Assembly: GCA_022393335.1 (NCBI GenBank)
Contig: JAJEKB010021945.1
Coordinates: forward strand, 100,092-164,091
Direction: 5' to 3'
DNA from: Macrotrachela quadricornifera
Taxonomy: Eukaryota; Rotifera; Eurotatoria; Philodinida; Philodinidae
Length of the DNA: 64,000 nucleotides
Made by a program: the position numbers and the translations under genes. Below the pieces are notes generated by a model. That model ran no database searches, was not told where the DNA came from, and worked only from the letters and a program-made list of their open reading frames with translations. Below, in pieces: positions 52,676 through 64,000 of this stretch (position 1 is its first letter; each line of letters begins with the position of its first letter).

Positions 52676-54427
52676 TTACGCAGATGTACAGACACACGTG
52701 ATATAACCCTACCATTCATGTTAATTGAATCAATATATTCATAGATGTTTTATGTCAAAATTAATTTTAAAAAACTATTTTTCATTGTTCATAGAGTTCT
52801 AAGAGAGTTTTTTCTCTGATTTTATTAGCAAACAACAATGAATTGGTTGTTTCAGAATTAACGGTTTACGCGTATCTCATGCAGTCTTTAATACTGCTGA
52901 GATATTTTACCATCAGATGAATGATTGACTAGTGCTACATCTATTTTTAGTTTGACATATTAATTTTTCTTTTCGAAGAATAAGTTCTCAACACATTTAT
53001 TATACAATATGCTCCTAAGTCGGAGCAGACGATTAAAATTAGATTTTATTCTAAGATGATAAAATATAATTTCTGTCGAAATTAATGATATTCTTGATAG
53101 AAGGTAACTAATATTTCAATACTATTAAATGTGACATCTATAGGTGCATAACCTGCGGTGTTTTATAAGTCATATTTCTTTGTAGATGGAATCATATTTA
53201 ATGATGAGCATAGAAGTGAATAGCATAATAATTCAACCTTTTCAAGGTCTGTTCATTGAAGGTAGCTGAATTGTGATTGAACAAATCACAAATGACTGTT
53301 GTTGATATAGAGAGAAGAAACAGCATACATTGTTCATGAACGACAAACATTTAAAGCTTATGTGTTACGACTTAAACAAGTATGCGAATATTTAATATAA
53401 ATAGATAGTCTATTCTTATCATTTTTATAATTCAGAAATACTATATTTATTTGAACAGTTGTTTCATAAGATAAGATTATTAACTCGAATTTTAGTTGAG
53501 AATAAAAGTTAATAATATGATACTATGTTCATTTTCATAGAATTTCTTCTTGTTACTGTTCGAAAACTTGTGTTTTTGATGAATCTAACTCTATATGATA
53601 GAATAAATAAACGTTTGTAAATATACTCTTTTCATTAGTATTCGTATATATAAATTGAAAGAATTAACACTAGACAACTTATATGAATCCAACAATTAAC
53701 TGATATTTAAAATGATTCTCAAAGCAATAGAACCGATTCTGATTTTAAAAATGGCTGACCTTATTATATTTCTCAATAGCCCTGATATTACATTACAATT
53801 TTCTATTTAATGTAATGGAGGAACGTTAAGATCAGAAATCAGCCCACTGTGGAAATTTAGCTGAACTCAAAATTTATGTGATCAGAAGTACCACAGCAAA
53901 ATTCTAAAATTGGCTGATCTTTTGTCTTATGTACCCTTCCTTTGAACATTTCCGACACATAGAAACCTTATTTTTATACACGTACAAGAAGCACATGAAA
54001 ATGAAGGCTTCATAATCATGTAGCTTGTTTGCAGTTTAAGGACAGTATTGAATATCTTTAACGCTTGAGTATTAAATAGAGTACGTTTCAATTATTAAAG
54101 AATTGTATTGCGATAGGATTTAACCCTTTTCTAATATTAATAAATAACTTGAGATTGATGGAATTAAATAATATTTGCACCATTCATATATTATAGCTTT
54201 AGAATATCATTCTATTAACGTCATATATTTCTATCACGTTTCATAGATTAATAATTTACAAGCTAAATATTTTTTGTCGTACGATTACATATTGATTAAG
54301 ATCAAAATGTTTCTCTCTTTGAATGATTATACGAAGATAGATGACTGATGACAATTGCCATCTATTCAATATTTTCTGAATTCATCATACCGCTTACTTC
54401 ATCTTTCCTTTTTTTTTACTATTTCAC
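52676..54427. other. Intergenic DNA upstream of the F-box gene
   Basis: AT-rich, no gene, RNA or clear repeat found. The F-box gene's promoter should lie in the part just after 52,389. Confidence 0.35.
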
Positions 54428-56554
54428 CCCATGTAAAACTGAAACGCACATGGGACGCATTCAGATGCAGTTAAGGCCAAAAACACTGATAAAACGTATT
54501 CAGGCGCGTTTTAGAGATGCGTTTAGATACGTCCCATCTAGCAGACGCGTCTAACAGTTGCGTTCAGATGCGTTTCAAATAACAATCGCGTTTAGACGCA
54601 CTCCAGATATGAACATGGTTTTTTTCAAAATTCTTTATTTTAAACTATTACAACTACTATTATATAATATATGGGTGTTAAATACATTCATATATATTCT
54701 CCAATTTAAATGAAATAATGGATGGCTGCTCTTGACAAGTAATTACGATATGATCAGAACAATGTAAGAATAAATTGCATTAGCTTCCCGAGCTTCTGAA
54801 ATAAGAACACATGAAATCAGTCATCTATTTCGATGATGTAATTATATTCACTCTGCACTTGGAACGTTCCATATATTGCCTTATCATCTTTTAAGTTTTT
54901 GAATAGGTATTGATTTTTCACTTATTTCTCAAGTTCTTAATTATTATTCTAATAATAAAAGTTTGAACAAATCAATTTTCGGATATAACCTGTCGATCTT
55001 CTAGAAATATTCGAAAATATCTAAAAAAATCAAGTAGAAATAAACGTTAAATGAAGTAGATATACGCAGATATATCAATAAGATAATTATTATAAAGAAA
55101 TCTGTGAAAGATAAATATTTATTCGAGTGAAAAAAATTCTCACATATTTACTTTTATACAAAAAGGCGTATTGATATACATCTAACAACAGTGAGAGTTT
55201 AATGATAGTATTTATTTTATTAGGTACATCACTTATATGATATAGTCACGAGAATTCATAAAGATCAGGAGTACGACAAAATATATAACATTCCATCTGT
55301 TGATTGTATATATGTACAATCTTTTTCAATGATTGCTTCAGATTTAATGAAGATGTTACTATTGTCTATATTAAGATGAGAAACGTGCAATCGATTAAAA
55401 GGTTATTTATTAGTCTGAACCGTTATTATTTATTTTATATTGATGACGCGAAACCATGCCGTATTTTCAATCTAAGAAAAAAAAGATGGCACGTGATTAA
55501 GTTAAAAAAGATTTTATGAATGAACTGCTGAATTGATACGTTTAAAATAAAAAAGAAATTTCTATATTAATTGATAAAAAACACATGTATAATAATTATA
55601 TTGTTTCAATAATAAAAATGTGTTACATAATAAAATTAGTACGGACCAAAAGATAGATTTTTGCTTTGTATCTTACTCAGTCAATGATTGAATTTCTTAC
55701 GTATATTTCTTTGTAGGAAACTGAAGTATATCATTTTAATTATCTAATTTCAATTGATAGTTCATAAATTAGAAAAATTTCAATTTTCTCAAATAAGATT
55801 TGATCACACAAGGACTTTTCATCTTAAATTTTTATTTAAATAAACGAACTTGCCAAAATTTTTATTTAATATAGATATGAAAAACCAACTTATTGACAAG
55901 AAATTATAGACAATTGATCAAAAGCTTTTTTAAAAATATAAAAAATATTTGTATTGGAAAAGATGTCGTTTTCCTGTTAATTGAAAATAAACCTGAATAT
56001 TTTTCTCCATAATGTAAATTAAAAATAAATAGGATTTTCTATAATGTTAATTTATTGTTCATTTGAATTACTGTTAATTGAATTTATTGGTAGGTAAATT
56101 AATATCTCTAGTATCAGAATAACATTTTATTTTAATTATATGGAACTCTTCTAACATTATTCAATTTTTATTAAAGAATAACAAAAAATAATTGTTTTGT
56201 AATTTTATATTTCATGAGTGAAGTCTCTAAAATTTATTTCATACTTAATATCAACTAGAGAAGATACCTATATCAAGAGGATAATCTTTCGGGCTGATTT
56301 AGCTCGAACGTAAGTAACGTGCTTTCTGATTCAAAGTTCTTCTGTTCTAGCCTTAATCATCGCACATATCACACTTGTCGCGTAAGTCATTTCACTTGTT
56401 CTGTATATGCCTCTAGGAAAGAGCTGACCATCAGAAGATACTGATGGTGCCACAGTTCAAATCTGTGAGAACAAGAAGTATCTTTTTTTCCCAAAAATTA
56501 TTCAAACGCGTTTATTTTCTGAACGCATTTAGACGCTAAAAATTTTCACATGGG
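54428..56554. mobile_element. Candidate element with subterminal ACGCRTTTAGAYGC-like motifs (2.1 kb)
   Basis: Left end CCCATGTAAAACTGAAACGC, right end (inverted) CCCATGTGAAAATTTTTAGC, so the terminal inverted repeat is about 7 bp plus AAAA. Inside each end are repeated words: ACGCATTCAGATGCAG, GCGTTTAGATACGTC, GCGTTCAGATGCGTTTC and CGCGTTTAGACGCAC on the left (54,445-54,605); AACGCGTTTAT and GAACGCATTTAGACGC on the right (56,505-56,536). Clustered subterminal motifs are typical of transposase-binding sites in hAT/MULE-type elements. No transposase is seen inside, and no target duplication is certain. A tRNA-like fold lies near the right end. Confidence 0.45.
56395..56475 (+). ncRNA. tRNA-like fold followed by a T7 run
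   Basis: An 8-bp closing stem CTTGTTCT/AGAACAAG encloses three hairpins: CTCT-AGGAA-AGAG, a perfect 8-bp stem ACCATCAG-AAGATA-CTGATGGT, and a perfect tRNA-like T arm CACAG-TTCAAAT-CTGTG (B-box-like AGTTCAAATCT). A TTTTTTT Pol III-type terminator follows 7 bases later. Against a true tRNA: the middle loop has six rather than seven bases, the D arm is poor, and the stem starts with C-T. It may be a degenerate tRNA or the head of a SINE. Confidence 0.28.
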
Positions 56555-57025
56555 ACTAGTAGTAAAGCGAATAAAAAAAAGTCATTTTTTTTTAAATATT
56601 CTTATATAAAATGACTCATCGTTTAAATAAATTAAGAAAATCAACTTTTTTAAGTCGTAAGTGTATCTTGAAGAAGCTTCTAATTCTAATTTCTTTCATA
56701 ACAAACATTTCTTAGATGATCACTTACGAACTTTATCAAGCATTCTTTTATCAGAAACTCGCACACTAAAAAAAAATTCGTTAAAAGTGATCCAATTATT
56801 ACTGACATTCGACTTCGTCTATTTCTTCAAAAGTTTTTATTTTTTTTTGTTTGTGTTTTAATCAAATATGCATTTTGCAATTTTTAAATAAAGAATTTAT
56901 AATTGATGACACATTTTCATCTCAACTAATTGTTAGAAGTTCAAAATAAGTATTGGAAAATGATGAACTTGTCTTAGTTACAATTAGAAAGACTGAAGAA
57001 ATACGTGGGGAAAAAACTTCTATTT
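56555..57025. other. Intergenic DNA downstream of the kinase-like gene
   Basis: AT-rich. The open frame 56661-56861 has no motif. The region probably includes the 3' UTR of the minus-strand gene ending at 57026. Confidence 0.35.
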
Positions 57026-58160
57026 TTATTTATTTATTTTTAAAGATGAAAGAAGTTCATCCCATCTTGCACGTGTTCTTTCAACAATTTTTAACAATTT
57101 TAAATTATTTTTTTGTACATCACCATCAAATGCATATGGATTAGCACAAATAATATTGTTGATGGTTTCGTAAGCTGAATCAATACATTCAACAAATGAA
57201 TCCACCAATGATTTTATTGCATTAGCAGCAATTGGTTTTTTGTCTTCAATGTTACGATCATTAAAGTTTTGATGATATTTAGAAATTGTTAAAGAAGCCA
57301 TTGTTTTTATTGGCTTCCTTAACATTTCTAATGGTGCTGTTGGTTTAACTTTTGTTGTTTCATTTTTATTGATTGAAAAATCAATTATTAATAAACGTTT
57401 GGATGGAAAAAGCCATCCATAATTTTTTTCATTTGACATTAGATCTTTTAAAAAAAATATTATTTCAATCAGATGAACCAAAATAATATTTTCTTCGGTT
57501 AATGATTTCAACTGATTTAGTGAACAATCAGCTGCTGTATAAAATTTTTCATTTATTAAACTGTCACCATCAGCCGTTGCAATCAACAGACATGTGGGAT
57601 TCTGTTGATTGACATAAAAATGAACTGGTGGTGTAATATTAAGATTCGATAAAATTTTATACATAAATAATTCATCAATATCAGTTAATTTTGATGTTTC
57701 TATTGATGACCTGGATGGAAGAACAAAATTATCTTGTGGTTTAACATAATATTGCTAAAACAAAGAAAATAAATTCAATAAGATTATTTTTATTTTTACA
57801 AGAAATTCAACTATATATTCTTTCATTACTATATATTATGATCTTCGTCAAATCAAATATAACTTTTAATATTGAATTTTTTTTACTTTGATTTCTTTTA
57901 TCTCGCACTTATTTTAGAAAAAAAATTGAAAATTGTTACTTAGTTTTTTTTTATATTATTACTTTGATGGTGGTATTTGATGAATCTTTTTCATTATTTT
58001 CAACTTTTACAATATGACCACCTTGTTTGCCACATCTTGGTTTTGGTTCAATTGAAATAGTTGAACCAGGAAAAGCTTTACCAAAATAATCTTTGGATAA
58101 AGATTCCATATATTCAAATATTTCTTGATCTTTATTAGATTTAGATATAGCAGTAGCCAT
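57026..58160 (-). CDS. Small divergent kinase-like protein (308 aa), family unknown
   Basis: Two exons: 57963-58160 and 57026-57754; 927 nt, 308 aa. The start is the ATG of MATAISKSNKDQEIFEYMES. The order of elements resembles a protein-kinase-like fold: Gly-rich strand GKQGGHIVKVE, a lysine strand QYYVKPQD (VAIK-like), an acidic helix TDIDELFMYKIL, a hinge strand CLLIATADGD, a catalytic-loop-like FFLKDLMSNEKNYGWL (D...N spacing) and RLLIIDFSI (DFG-like, with Ser for Gly). The C-lobe is short and helical (IKSLVDSFVECIDSAYETIN) and ends RARWDELLSSLKINK. Phase and codon use are clean, so it is probably a live gene. The kinase-like reading is inference from motif order; catalytic activity is uncertain. 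Confidence 0.68.
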
Positions 58161-59227
58161 ATTCAAAAACGAATTAGTTAGAAAATGAAAGTTTGGTAAA
58201 AATAAACGATTAATCTTTTAAAAAAAAAGCCAATTCTCTTTCTCTATCTATATATATTTGCGTATTCTTTAATATACAATCACACGCTTCATTTCTATCG
58301 AAATTTCTGTTTATTTTTGTCCATCGTTTATCTAAACAAGGCTTTATTTAATTCTACATGTCTGGAGAGAAAATATTCAGATATACTACATCATTACAAC
58401 ATTTTCTGGATTAAGATTTACGTATGTTGAAAGACATCTGACAATTGATTTTAATCAGAACTTGATCTTTAAATAATTTTTATTGAATAGAATTAAGAGA
58501 ATTTCCAATCCATATGATATAATAATTATAGTTATATAATAAGATAAATCTTAAGAAGTTTTTTCATACTTTTCTCTTTCAAAAATTCAACGAACATACA
58601 TCTTCTAGCACGGAAACTATATTTCTTTATTAAATTGAAGTAAAACACAAAGTTTATTATTTACATATTTGAAAAAAAAAATATTAATAGAGAACAAGAC
58701 TAACAACTTATTGTTGACCATTAAAAAGAATATTTAATACAATGAGAACCAAAGAAAGGATTAAAAATTGTTTTATTTTTAAATAATTTCTCTTTCGCTT
58801 TATTGAATTAATATTGACATCTCGATTAAATTCTTCTAAAGTCTTCATTCATGTTGATGAACTCATTCTCACATATATATTAAATTCATTTGAATAAATA
58901 ACAATATCATTATCATTGGCAATCTTAAATAGATAACAAATAAATTAATAACCAAAATGAGCATCGATCTTACTGAAAAATCTCGTGTGACATCACTAAG
59001 AATTGTCCCTAAACATCGATATAACATTGTATAATCAAATTTTCGAATTTTTGATAAATAGAATATAAGATATAGAATGTCTATTAAATAACGAACCCAT
59101 TTCATGCAGTGGTTGTCCAGATAATCTTTATCGTTTTGATCAACGATATTGATTTTCAATTTGAGCTAAAATCTAACAATAATAACACATATTTTTAAAA
59201 AAACTCACACATTTAAATTACTTCTTC
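58161..59227. other. Upstream region of the kinase-like gene, and an uncertain open frame
   Basis: 58,161-58,330 is the probable promoter/5' UTR. A minus frame at 58869-59159 (96 codons, e.g. YLIDILYLIFYLSKIRKFD, SMLILVINLFVIYLRLPM) is hydrophobic and could be a small membrane protein or relic, but no flanking exons or motifs support it. Confidence 0.3.
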
Positions 59228-59965
59228 ATTAACACTACCTAGCTTTTCATCAGGTTTGTTGTTATTGATGATAGACTAATTGTTGCTAACATATATGTTG
59301 TAGCATCATCATCAAGACTATTTTTTTAATAAATATGTTAAACTAGAATCACGATAAGATATATGAGATTATTGACGAGATAAAGTATTAATTACATTTC
59401 AAAGAGTATATAATCATTGGTTTACATGTATACTTGTCTAAAATCATGTTATCTTTTTAAATCTAAACAGTTTCAATGAAAAAAATCATACTGTAATCGA
59501 TCATTTTTTTTTGACCAATAAATTCATGTGGTTCTTCACTTCCAGATATAATTTTATGCGACTTGTTCTTCTAATTCATCTAACGTTTGTTCTTTAACTT
59601 TTTTTCTGATTGTTTGCATTTGATAATATTGAACTTTCATTAGTATTTGTTGAAGTTGTATTAGAATTACCATAAAATGTAAGACGTTTCATAATTGTTT
59701 GTGATACATCAATTCGACTAATTTTTATTGTAAATATTGCATGTCATTTGGATGATCGTTGATTAGCATTTGTGGATGCAGTTGAAAGTTATTGATTATC
59801 AAAATTTAGAACATTCTGAAAGCCTTCTTTTGTTTTAACTTGAATATATTTCAAATGTGAAATATATGCATCAAGTAATGGATGTTCGCCAACTTCAAGT
59901 ATACATATGAAACTATATGTAGAATTTGATGATATAAATTTATTTGAAATATGCACGTGTGCTTG
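59228..59965 (-). pseudogene. Kinesin motor-domain pseudogene (kinesin-3-like)
   Basis: Read on the minus strand from 59,965: LEVGEHPLLDAYISHLKYIQ, VKTKEGFQNVLNFDNQ, stop, LSTASTNANQRSSK, stop, HAIFTIKISRI. This matches the kinesin order LKVREHP-x-LG-x-YV...T-(A/S)TN-x-N-x-(S)SRSHA-(I/V)FTI, with the SSRSH motif broken by a stop. Farther on (59,400 to 59,240), across frameshifts: INTLSRQ, stop, SHISYRDSSLTYLLKK, then LDDDATTYMLATISLSS. This is the motor's HIPYRDSKLTRLL...GGNS-x-T-x-MIA-x-(I/V)SP segment. Several stops and at least two frameshifts show it is dead. The LKVREHP-like start points to kinesin-3 (KIF1/KIF13); this is less sure than kinesin itself. Confidence 0.75.
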
Positions 59966-62061
59966 TTTAGAATTAGTTAACTTATTGAGTAATAAGTATA
60001 TTTATTGTACCTCAGTTAAATTATTCTTATTGAGATTTTTTTATTGATACATTTTCATTGATCAATTAAATATTAGTCGTTAATATACTTTAAAGTTATT
60101 ATACTATTATTATATTTTATTCTATTTTCAAAATCTGATATTAAATAATATAAATGAAAAATCTTTGTCCAACAGATAAAGTAATATATAAGTGCAATAT
60201 TTTTTGTTTATTGGACACAGCTCTATTAACGAATATCAGGCCGTTTTGGTGGTATATCTTGCTCAATTTGGGCTTTTAGGCAATTTTTTATAACGGCGGT
60301 TTGTTTTTTTATTTTGGACTGATGTGCGTTGGATAGATCTCGTTGAAATGTGCTAGACACACTGTTTATTTTTTTGACAGTTTTGTAGGGGAATATTCGC
60401 TAGAATTAGTCATGTTTTTAGCCAAAATCTATCTTTAAAATAATATTTTTGAATTTTTTAGGTATTTGAGTTTAAGTATTAGGGATTTTAAATAATGTGA
60501 AATTGTAGTATATTTGATACGCTATAAGACACATTGGTTGAGGTTTTTGACACAACTTTGTGGGCGAATGTTTCCAGGTTTTATTTGAATCCGCCGCTTA
60601 CTTCACTAACGTTGACGAATCAGACATGCATCTTATAAGGAGAAGCACCACATACACAATGGTGGCACAGTCGGGAGGATGTAACACTCCATCGTCTCCA
60701 ATAATTGGAAATTTTTATTATTTTTAGTAGTTAAAAGGTCAAAACAACAATGTAGTAGACGTTTTTGAACTGTTTTCCAATAAATACAGGTTCAAATAGA
60801 ATTCTTTTTGAAGAAGCTATAAAGTAAAATTAAAATCTTTTCGCTTCACAAAGAAAGACCGACTATATATACAATCTTAGTCAACTTAAACAACTCTATA
60901 ATATTTCGTTTTAGCAATATATTATCACGCCTTTTATGTTGGACGAGCTTCCCTTTCGAACAGTCGTCGTGAGTATGATCGCCTTTGACGGCAAAATGCT
61001 TAAAGATTTTAAAACCGGTTTTGAAAATAGTTTACACTTTGGAAACGAATCGACATAGAAACAGAATTTTACGAGTCGATCCAGAATTGTTTCATCAGAA
61101 AATAGTATCATCGTAAAAGTATAATCAGATTTTTAAGAGTTGAAGCTCAATTCTAGGATATTTTAATTCATCGTGCTTTCTATAAAGCATAACTTTGAAC
61201 AATAGTTGTCACCATGAATGCCTTCGGCGTTAAAATAATGAGAAACTTTTTTAAATTCCGTAAGAGGAAATTTTCTTCTTCAGAAGAGGAAACGATAAAA
61301 CTGAATTTCTTTGCTTATTTTCTGGGGTGCTTCTCAATGGAGGAAATTTGTTGCAACGTAAATGGGCAAAAAAGATAAGATTAATTCTATTGAAAAAATT
61401 GTAATTCTAATATCATCTCTAATTAACTCAGAGCATCCCAATGCGTTCGTCTCCTGCTTGTTCATTTTTTTTCCTTATACTTCTGAGTGTCTCTCTTCTT
61501 TTTCAGTATATCCTTTCTTCATACGATCATATTGATCAAATTATATTGTATATACAAGAAAAATACAGACCAAACAAGTAGAAAATGTGTTGTTTGTTTT
61601 AGCACATCGTATCTTGAACCAATAATGTTTACACTCCCCAAAAGTTCGGAGGATCGCATCACCACGGCATATACAAAATATAATATTATTATATTAAAAA
61701 AATATATAATCATATCACAGATTTATTTCTGTTTAAGATTCAATTATACATTGCTTCTCTTATCAATACGAGAAAAAATGATTTGGTCAGATGCTATTTA
61801 TGTTTCATTTAACTTTCCAACGCATGTTTATAACTGAAACATGATAACTAATGTTTGAAAGAAAAGCTCAGGGATATCTTCAAGTTACTTTTTATTTATC
61901 TCTAATGATATCTTGCGTTTTTTTAAAATAGATTTCTGCTTTTATTTTCTATCTATTTTCATTACATAAGAGTGCATTGGTATTTACTTTTTTTTTCGAT
62001 AACGTTCACCATTTTTCATAGTGGGATAATTGTTAATAGTTATCGCTTATTATTAAAATAA
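59966..62061. other. Intergenic DNA with weak repeats
   Basis: No gene supported. 60,230-60,600 has phrases (GCTCAATTTGGGCTTTTAGG, GTTTTTGACACAACTTTG) that recur loosely near 63,660-63,890. 60,940-61,130 and 61,190-61,330 resemble each other (GCCTTTGACGGCAAAATG versus GCCTTCGGCGTTAAAATA), an old duplication. Frames at 60911-61111 and 61487-61837 show no motif. Confidence 0.35.
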
Positions 62062-62416
62062 ATGACGCAAAACATCTATATGAATGATCGTGAATTTTAT
62101 CAACCTGTTCTTCCTTCGTTTTCATTATATGAATTAAAAGAAATCTTTATAACATAATTATCTCCTGAGACTAATATACAAACATAGCCGTGTGAATTCA
62201 AAACTAGTAGTGATATCATAAGACATTTTTCGTGAGAAAGTTTATATACTCGAAGGTAATATTACTAATCTTTTTATTGGTGAGTCATTTGGTAAAGGTG
62301 ATCATATACGGAGTAATCCTGGAATAAAGCCTGAACCTTATCGAGCTGATTTAAATTTTAATTGTGAAATAATTGTCATTGTCAGAAATTTTAATAGATT
62401 ATCAGATTTTCATTAA
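62062..62416 (+). pseudogene. Broken small gene of unknown function
   Basis: ATG at 62062 opens MTQNIYMNDREFYQPVLPSF, SLYELKEIFIT, stop, LSPETNIQT, stop, PCEFKTSSDIIRHFS, then a frame change to REKVYILEGNITNLFIGESF, GKGDHIRSNPGIKPEPYRAD, LNFNCEIIVIVRNFNRLSDF, H-stop. Composition is consistently protein-like through both frames, so this is a decayed single-exon gene or retrocopy of about 115 codons. The family is not recognised. Confidence 0.4.
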
Positions 62417-64000
62417 CATTTAAAATTACAACATCTGAAAACATGTTCATGCTTAATAAGATTTGTATCAATTTTTTTACTGAATTTTGTTATAGAAAAA
62501 TATTTAGATTAATAGATACATCAAACAATATTTCTAAAAATTTATTATTATTATTGTCCTAGAAGACTCGATACTAATAGAAATGTTTAAATATTGAATT
62601 GTTTCTGTATCAAAATATAAAAATTCAATAGAGTTATCTTTATAAAACAACCATGATAGTCGACAAATATATGTTCATGTAATTAAAATTATAAGTGCAA
62701 ATATCATATTGGATTAATATTAATGACGAATAAAGGATCCTTCTAAAGTTTCTTAATAGAACCATAATTACCATATTTTATCATCTTCAGCCCGATGGAT
62801 TATCGACGATATTTCATCAAATCAATAGCAAATACACACATTGTTGTAGATAGGGTGCCGCATGTTTAAATACTTTTTTTTCTAGGTTCATATTGAGAAT
62901 TTTCTAGCAGCAATAGATATAAAGAAGCTGCCTGAGTGTTCGTTTATCTTAAATAAGCTCAAGTTTCAAGATTTTACTCATTAAAACTGAAATAAACCAT
63001 AAAGAGGTCGCTACAATCTTATCCTGGACTACATTTTTTCTCGTTACTTACCATTTTTAAAAAAAATCTAATACGATAATTCGATAAAGAATAATTTTCT
63101 CTCTATACTTGATCAAATTTATATCTAGTCTCGTCAAAAGAAAAAAAACTGATCATAGCATATTTCCTATAGGACCTGTCAAGTATTACGTCACCATCAA
63201 GCTTACGGAAGACAATAAGGTTAGAACAAACAACACTCGTCGATACAACTCACTTGACTCTCGACTGAATTATATCTAATTACCATCTACTACTTGTTGA
63301 ATCCTGTTTTAGGAACTATCGCTGAACGGATACACACATACAAATAAAATACAAAATATTACTAGTGACGACCATTGTTTAATTATAGACAGACTGGATC
63401 TTCAAGTTTTTTATTAGTATTTTGTAAAGTGAACCGTAAGGAACACACGGTGGGCAATTTCTATAGGGCATGTGAACATGACTTATTTCATATTAAAATC
63501 TCCATTTTTCCACAGAAATCCTAGTTTCTACTCTTCAGAAATAATTACTGATGAAAAATAGTAAAATCCAAAAAAAGAATTTTTCATTAAAAAATCTCTG
63601 AGAAGGACCGTTGTCCTAATTTTTTATCAAAAATTTTTTTATTTGAAAAGCTGACAAATCATACGTCATTTGATGCAGCTTTGTGAGCTAATTCTAAATA
63701 TGATATTTATATTTAATAAAAGCGTTTGTTACTGAAGACAAATACGAATTACATGAAAAAACCATGGCTTTTTCGAAAGCTTCCTGTAGTGTTCAGGAAC
63801 ATTTATGCTAATTGTGGTGATAGAGGACATATAGGAGAATACTCGGGCAAAGTTGGAATAAGTTTCAAATTGGGCGCTTGAGGACGCACTCATTTTACTA
63901 ATATAGCCGTTTAGAAAAGCACTGGAAAAAAAGAAAATTTTTTTTCTAAGAAATCTTCAGTAGTAATTGAACACTTTTTGTTTTATGAATCGGTAGTGGA
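62417..64000. other. Intergenic DNA to the window end
   Basis: AT-rich, no gene, RNA or clear repeat boundary. 63,160-63,330 is slightly GC-richer. 63,660-63,960 contains words shared loosely with 60,230-60,600, probably an old dispersed repeat. Confidence 0.35.

Noticed and set aside
56291..56355. tRNA-like start GGGCTGATTTAGCTCGAACG with a possible 3' partner TCTAGCC
   Set aside because: Only about 65 nt, just four acceptor pairs and no T arm at the right distance; not a tRNA.
60590..60720. GC-richer block GGTGGCACAGTCGGGAGGATG as a structural RNA
   Set aside because: No stem set or promoter boxes could be formed convincingly.

Overview
The window looks like nuclear DNA of an AT-rich invertebrate animal. 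Genes are split by many short GT-AG introns with AT-rich, T-rich ends. The set includes animal-specific families: JNK, HIPK, a PAR-type bZIP factor, a protostome-type cytoplasmic intermediate filament protein with a lamin tail, a DHHC palmitoyltransferase and orphan 7TM receptors. The compact genes, third-position AT bias, orphan receptors, F-box-type gene and many short decayed relics of diverse transposons fit a bdelloid rotifer (Rotaria-like) best. This is inference; no spliced leader gene or telomere repeat was seen to prove it.

Layout. 0.2-6.7 kb is a dense signalling cluster: JNK (minus) is divergent from HIPK (plus), and HIPK converges on a PAR bZIP gene (minus) with only 108 bp between the stop codons. 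8.2-10.0 kb holds two long imperfect inverted repeats and a Penelope-like GIY-YIG relic between them. 11.6-15.9 kb is a 13-exon gene of unknown function (514 aa) whose ATG is split by an intron and which carries a nine-unit 34-bp minisatellite in an intron. 17.1 kb has a piggyBac-like relic and 19-20 kb an orphan GPCR. 21.8-23.7 kb is a tandem dispersed repeat interrupted by a TA-flanked element built of GATTAATC palindromes. 24-26.3 kb holds coiled-coil genes or relics. An N gap lies at 26,847-27,246 and has identical sequence on both sides.

27.8-29.4 kb is a ZDHHC5/8-type palmitoyltransferase with a complete non-autonomous Helitron in its last intron. 33.9-35.7 kb is the intermediate filament gene. 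35.7-44 kb is mostly repeats and relics. 44.4-46.2 kb is a second, divergent 7TM receptor. 48.1-49.5 kb has a tnp2/CACTA-like transposase relic and another inverted repeat. 49.6-52.4 kb is an F-box-type gene. 54.4-56.6 kb is a candidate element with repeated subterminal motifs and a tRNA-like fold. 57.0-58.2 kb is a small divergent kinase-like gene. 59.2-60.0 kb is a kinesin motor pseudogene. The last 4 kb is mostly uninterpretable, with one small broken gene.

All exon models were read by eye from splice signals and reading frames. For the main genes the summed exon lengths are multiples of three, which supports the models. JNK, HIPK and a bZIP factor lie together, but nothing in the sequence shows that they are co-regulated.
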